NCBI GenBank assembly: GCA_934567355.1
Contig: CAKTJC010000014.1
Coordinates: 1 to 64,000, forward strand
Origin: an uncultured Oscillospiraceae bacterium
Lineage (GTDB): Bacteria; Bacillota; Clostridia; Oscillospirales; Oscillospiraceae
Reading direction: 5' to 3'
Length of the DNA: 64,000 nucleotides
The position numbers were made by a program, and so were the translations under genes. This document shows positions 61,563 through 64,000 of this stretch, piece by piece. The notes under the pieces are model-generated. The model saw only the letters and a list, made by a program, of their open reading frames with translations. It was not told the DNA's origin and ran no database searches. How positions within the stretch are numbered: the stretch's first letter is position 1; each line of letters begins with the position of its first letter.

Positions 61563-62990
61563 ATGAAAAACAGCGATAAGACACTGGATATGATCGTAAA
61601 CCTCTGCAAGAACCGCGGCTTTGTGTATGCCGGTTCCGAGATTTACGGCGGTCTGGCTAACGCCTGGGACTACGGCCCTCTGGGTGTGGAATTCAAGAAC
61701 AATGTGAAAAAGGCATGGATGAAGAAGTTCGTCCAGGAGTCCGAGTACAATGTGGGCCTGGATGCTGCCATCCTGATGAACCCCACCACCTGGGTGACCA
61801 CCGGTCACGTGGGCAATTTCTCCGATCCCCTGGTGGACTGCAAGGGCTGCGGCTCCCGGCAGCGGGCGGACAAGCTGATCGAGTCCTGCGAGGCCGGCGG
61901 CAGCGTAAACGTGGACGCCATGAGCTTTGAGGAGATGGATGCCTTCATCGCCGCTCACGATGAGGTAGTCTGCCCCAACTGCGGCAAGCACAGCTTCACC
62001 CCCATCCGCAAGTTCAACCTGATGTTCAAGACCCAGATCGGCGTGACCGAGGATTCCTCCTCCACCGTGTATCTGCGTCCCGAAACTGCCCAGGGTATTT
62101 TCGTGAACTTTGCCAACATCCAGCGCACCACCCGCCGCAAGCTGCCCTTCGGCGTGTGCCAGGTGGGCAAAGCCTTCCGCAATGAGATCACCCCGGGCAA
62201 CTTCACCTTCCGCACCCGGGAATTCGAGCAGATGGAGTGCGAGTTCTTCTGCCAGCCGGGCAGCGACCTGGAGTGGTTTGCCTACTGGAAGGACTTCTGC
62301 AAGAACTGGCTGTTGAGCCTGGGCATCAAGGAGGAGAGCCTGCGGCTGCGTGACCACGAGCCTGCCGAGCTGGCCTTCTATTCCCGCGCCACCACCGACA
62401 TTGAGTATCAGTTCCCCTTCGGCAGCGGCTGGGGTGAGCTGTGGGGCATTGCCGACCGCACCAACTACGACCTGGGCCGCCACCAGGAGGCCAGCGGCAA
62501 GAGCCTGGAATACTACGACCAAGAGAAGAACGAGCACTATATCCCCTATGTCATCGAGCCGAGCCTGGGCTGCGACCGTGTGGCGCTGGCTTTCCTGTGC
62601 GAAGCCTACGACGGGGAGGTTGTGGGTCAGGACAAGAAGGGCAACCCCGACATCCGCACCGTGCTGCACCTGCACCCCGCTCTGGCTCCCTTCAAGGCTG
62701 CCGTGCTGCCCCTGTCCAAGAAGCTCAGCCCCAAGGCCGAGGAAATCTACAAGATGCTGCAGCATGACTTCATGGTGGACTTTGATGATGCCGGCTCCAT
62801 CGGCAAGCGTTACCGCCGGGAAGACGAGATTGGCACCCCCCTGTGCATCACCGTGGACTTCCAGACCATTGGCGACGAGAACACCCCTGCCGACAACTGC
62901 GTCACCGTCCGTGACCGTGACACCATGGAGCAGGTGCGTATTCCCATCAGCGAGCTGAAGGAGTACATCGCCAAGAAGTGCGACTTCTGA
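61563..62990 (+). CDS. glyQS: Glycyl-tRNA synthetase, single-chain alpha2 type
   Basis: A 475-residue class II aminoacyl-tRNA synthetase that charges tRNA-Gly. It is the eukaryote/archaeon-like dimeric form and not the alpha/beta tetramer. Motif 2 ([21 protein letters not shown]), motif 3 ([18 protein letters not shown]), the [18 protein letters not shown] start and paired cysteines CKGC and CPNC are visible, with the anticodon-binding domain at the C-terminus. AGGAGG precedes ATG 61563. No T-box leader is recognisable in the short upstream gap. Confidence 0.96.
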   Translation: MKNSDKTLDMIVNLCKNRGFVYAGSEIYGGLANAWDYGPLGVEFKNNVKKAWMKKFVQESEYNVGLDAAILMNPTTWVTTGHVGNFSDPLVDCKGCGSRQRADKLIESCEAGGSVNVDAMSFEEMDAFIAAHDEVVCPNCGKHSFTPIRKFNLMFKTQIGVTEDSSSTVYLRPETAQGIFVNFANIQRTTRRKLPFGVCQVGKAFRNEITPGNFTFRTREFEQMECEFFCQPGSDLEWFAYWKDFCKNWLLSLGIKEESLRLRDHEPAELAFYSRATTDIEYQFPFGSGWGELWGIADRTNYDLGRHQEASGKSLEYYDQEKNEHYIPYVIEPSLGCDRVALAFLCEAYDGEVVGQDKKGNPDIRTVLHLHPALAPFKAAVLPLSKKLSPKAEEIYKMLQHDFMVDFDDAGSIGKRYRREDEIGTPLCITVDFQTIGDENTPADNCVTVRDRDTMEQVRIPISELKEYIAKKCDF

Positions 62991-63008
62991 TTTCTCCGAA
63001 AAGGCAAT

Positions 63009-63042
63009 CACAGCCGCTCCTGCAAAAGGGGCGGCTGTTTTG
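63009..63042 (+). terminator. Rho-independent terminator of glyQS
   Basis: CAGCCGCTCC pairs with GGGGCGGCTG over a short A-rich loop and is followed by TTTTG, 20 bp after the stop codon. Confidence 0.85.
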
Positions 63043-63108
63043 CTGCCGAAAAGAAGGGCGGGAATTCTCCGGTTCATAAATTATTTACGGAATTTCGAAA
63101 ATTGGGGC

Positions 63109-63200
63109 TTGCTTTTTTGCTATGGGTGCGCTATGATATGTTAGCACTCAGGAAGAAGGAGTGCTAAGAACGTAGATAGTTGCAGGCCGCGAGGCCTGCA
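63109..63200 (+). promoter_or_regulatory. groESL promoter with CIRCE operator and leader hairpin
   Basis: TTGCTT at 63109 and TATGAT at 63132-63137 are 17 bp apart. The CIRCE element TTAGCACTC-N9-GAGTGCTAA is perfect at 63141-63167, directly after the -10 box, so the HrcA repressor should control the operon. A leader hairpin TGCAGGCC-GCGA-GGCCTGCA follows at 63181-63200. Confidence 0.93.
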
Positions 63201-63235
63201 GGATTCCTATAATTTATTGTGATGGAGGAATTGTT

Positions 63236-64000
<765 letters not shown>

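Overview
The window looks like a piece of a GC-rich Firmicutes chromosome, most likely a gut clostridium of the Oscillospirales/Ruminococcaceae type. This rests on the gene families present, not on a database search: a GlgC/GlgD pair with GlgA, paired YesL (DUF624) and CUT1 sugar transporters, a CIRCE-controlled groES-groEL operon, single-chain glycyl-tRNA synthetase, a (Re)-citrate-synthase-like gene next to aconitase and isocitrate dehydrogenase, and strong AGGAGG ribosome binding sites.

Layout. 1-1605: a tRNA-Ala(GGC) gene, a lone DUF4143-type ATPase, then a decayed second copy of the tRNA 3' half and its terminator. 1659-9595 (minus): a compact seven-gene operon (binding protein, two permeases, GH66, AraC regulator, YesL, GH13) that looks built for alpha-1,6-glucan import and intracellular breakdown. 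10227-25458: a host-glycan-type locus with GH20, an LplB/LplC/DUF3502 transporter, GH38, a broken GH3, YesL and GH2. 25645-30668: a three-gene unit (TerB_N/TerB_C protein, BrxD-like ATPase, DEVH helicase) that may be a compact defence or DNA-maintenance system. 30877-32744 (minus): an HMA/membrane/cupredoxin fusion and a DUF2318 lipoprotein, probably copper handling. 33202-38348: citrate synthase, GntR regulator, aconitase and isocitrate dehydrogenase, giving 2-oxoglutarate. 38498-40280: rlmA and a polysaccharide deacetylase. 40498-47547: a sulfonate-type ABC transporter with a cytoplasmic sulfatase and a divergent LacI regulator; one ATPase carries an in-frame TAG. 47813-51128: a secreted tandem-repeat protein, an IS3 remnant, and an ECF sigma factor with its membrane partner. 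51341-55096 (minus): glgC-glgD-glgA. 55340-60297 (minus): DUF6440, stomatin/NfeD pair, a membrane hydrolase and an AraC regulator. 60634 to the end: PlsC-type acyltransferase, glycyl-tRNA synthetase, groES and the start of groEL.

The most striking non-coding signal is a family of about 160-bp imperfect palindromes: five full-length copies (one carrying an extra insert), one diverged copy and one half copy, between 15965 and 47706. The arm ends and the apical loop are conserved, but the inner stem differs between copies while staying self-complementary. That is compensatory change, so a folded RNA or DNA form appears to be what is maintained. Several copies sit exactly at gene 3' ends, and one supplies the stop codon of the helicase.

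Gene starts were chosen by ribosome-binding-site spacing. Function calls rest on motifs read by eye, and no homology search was possible.
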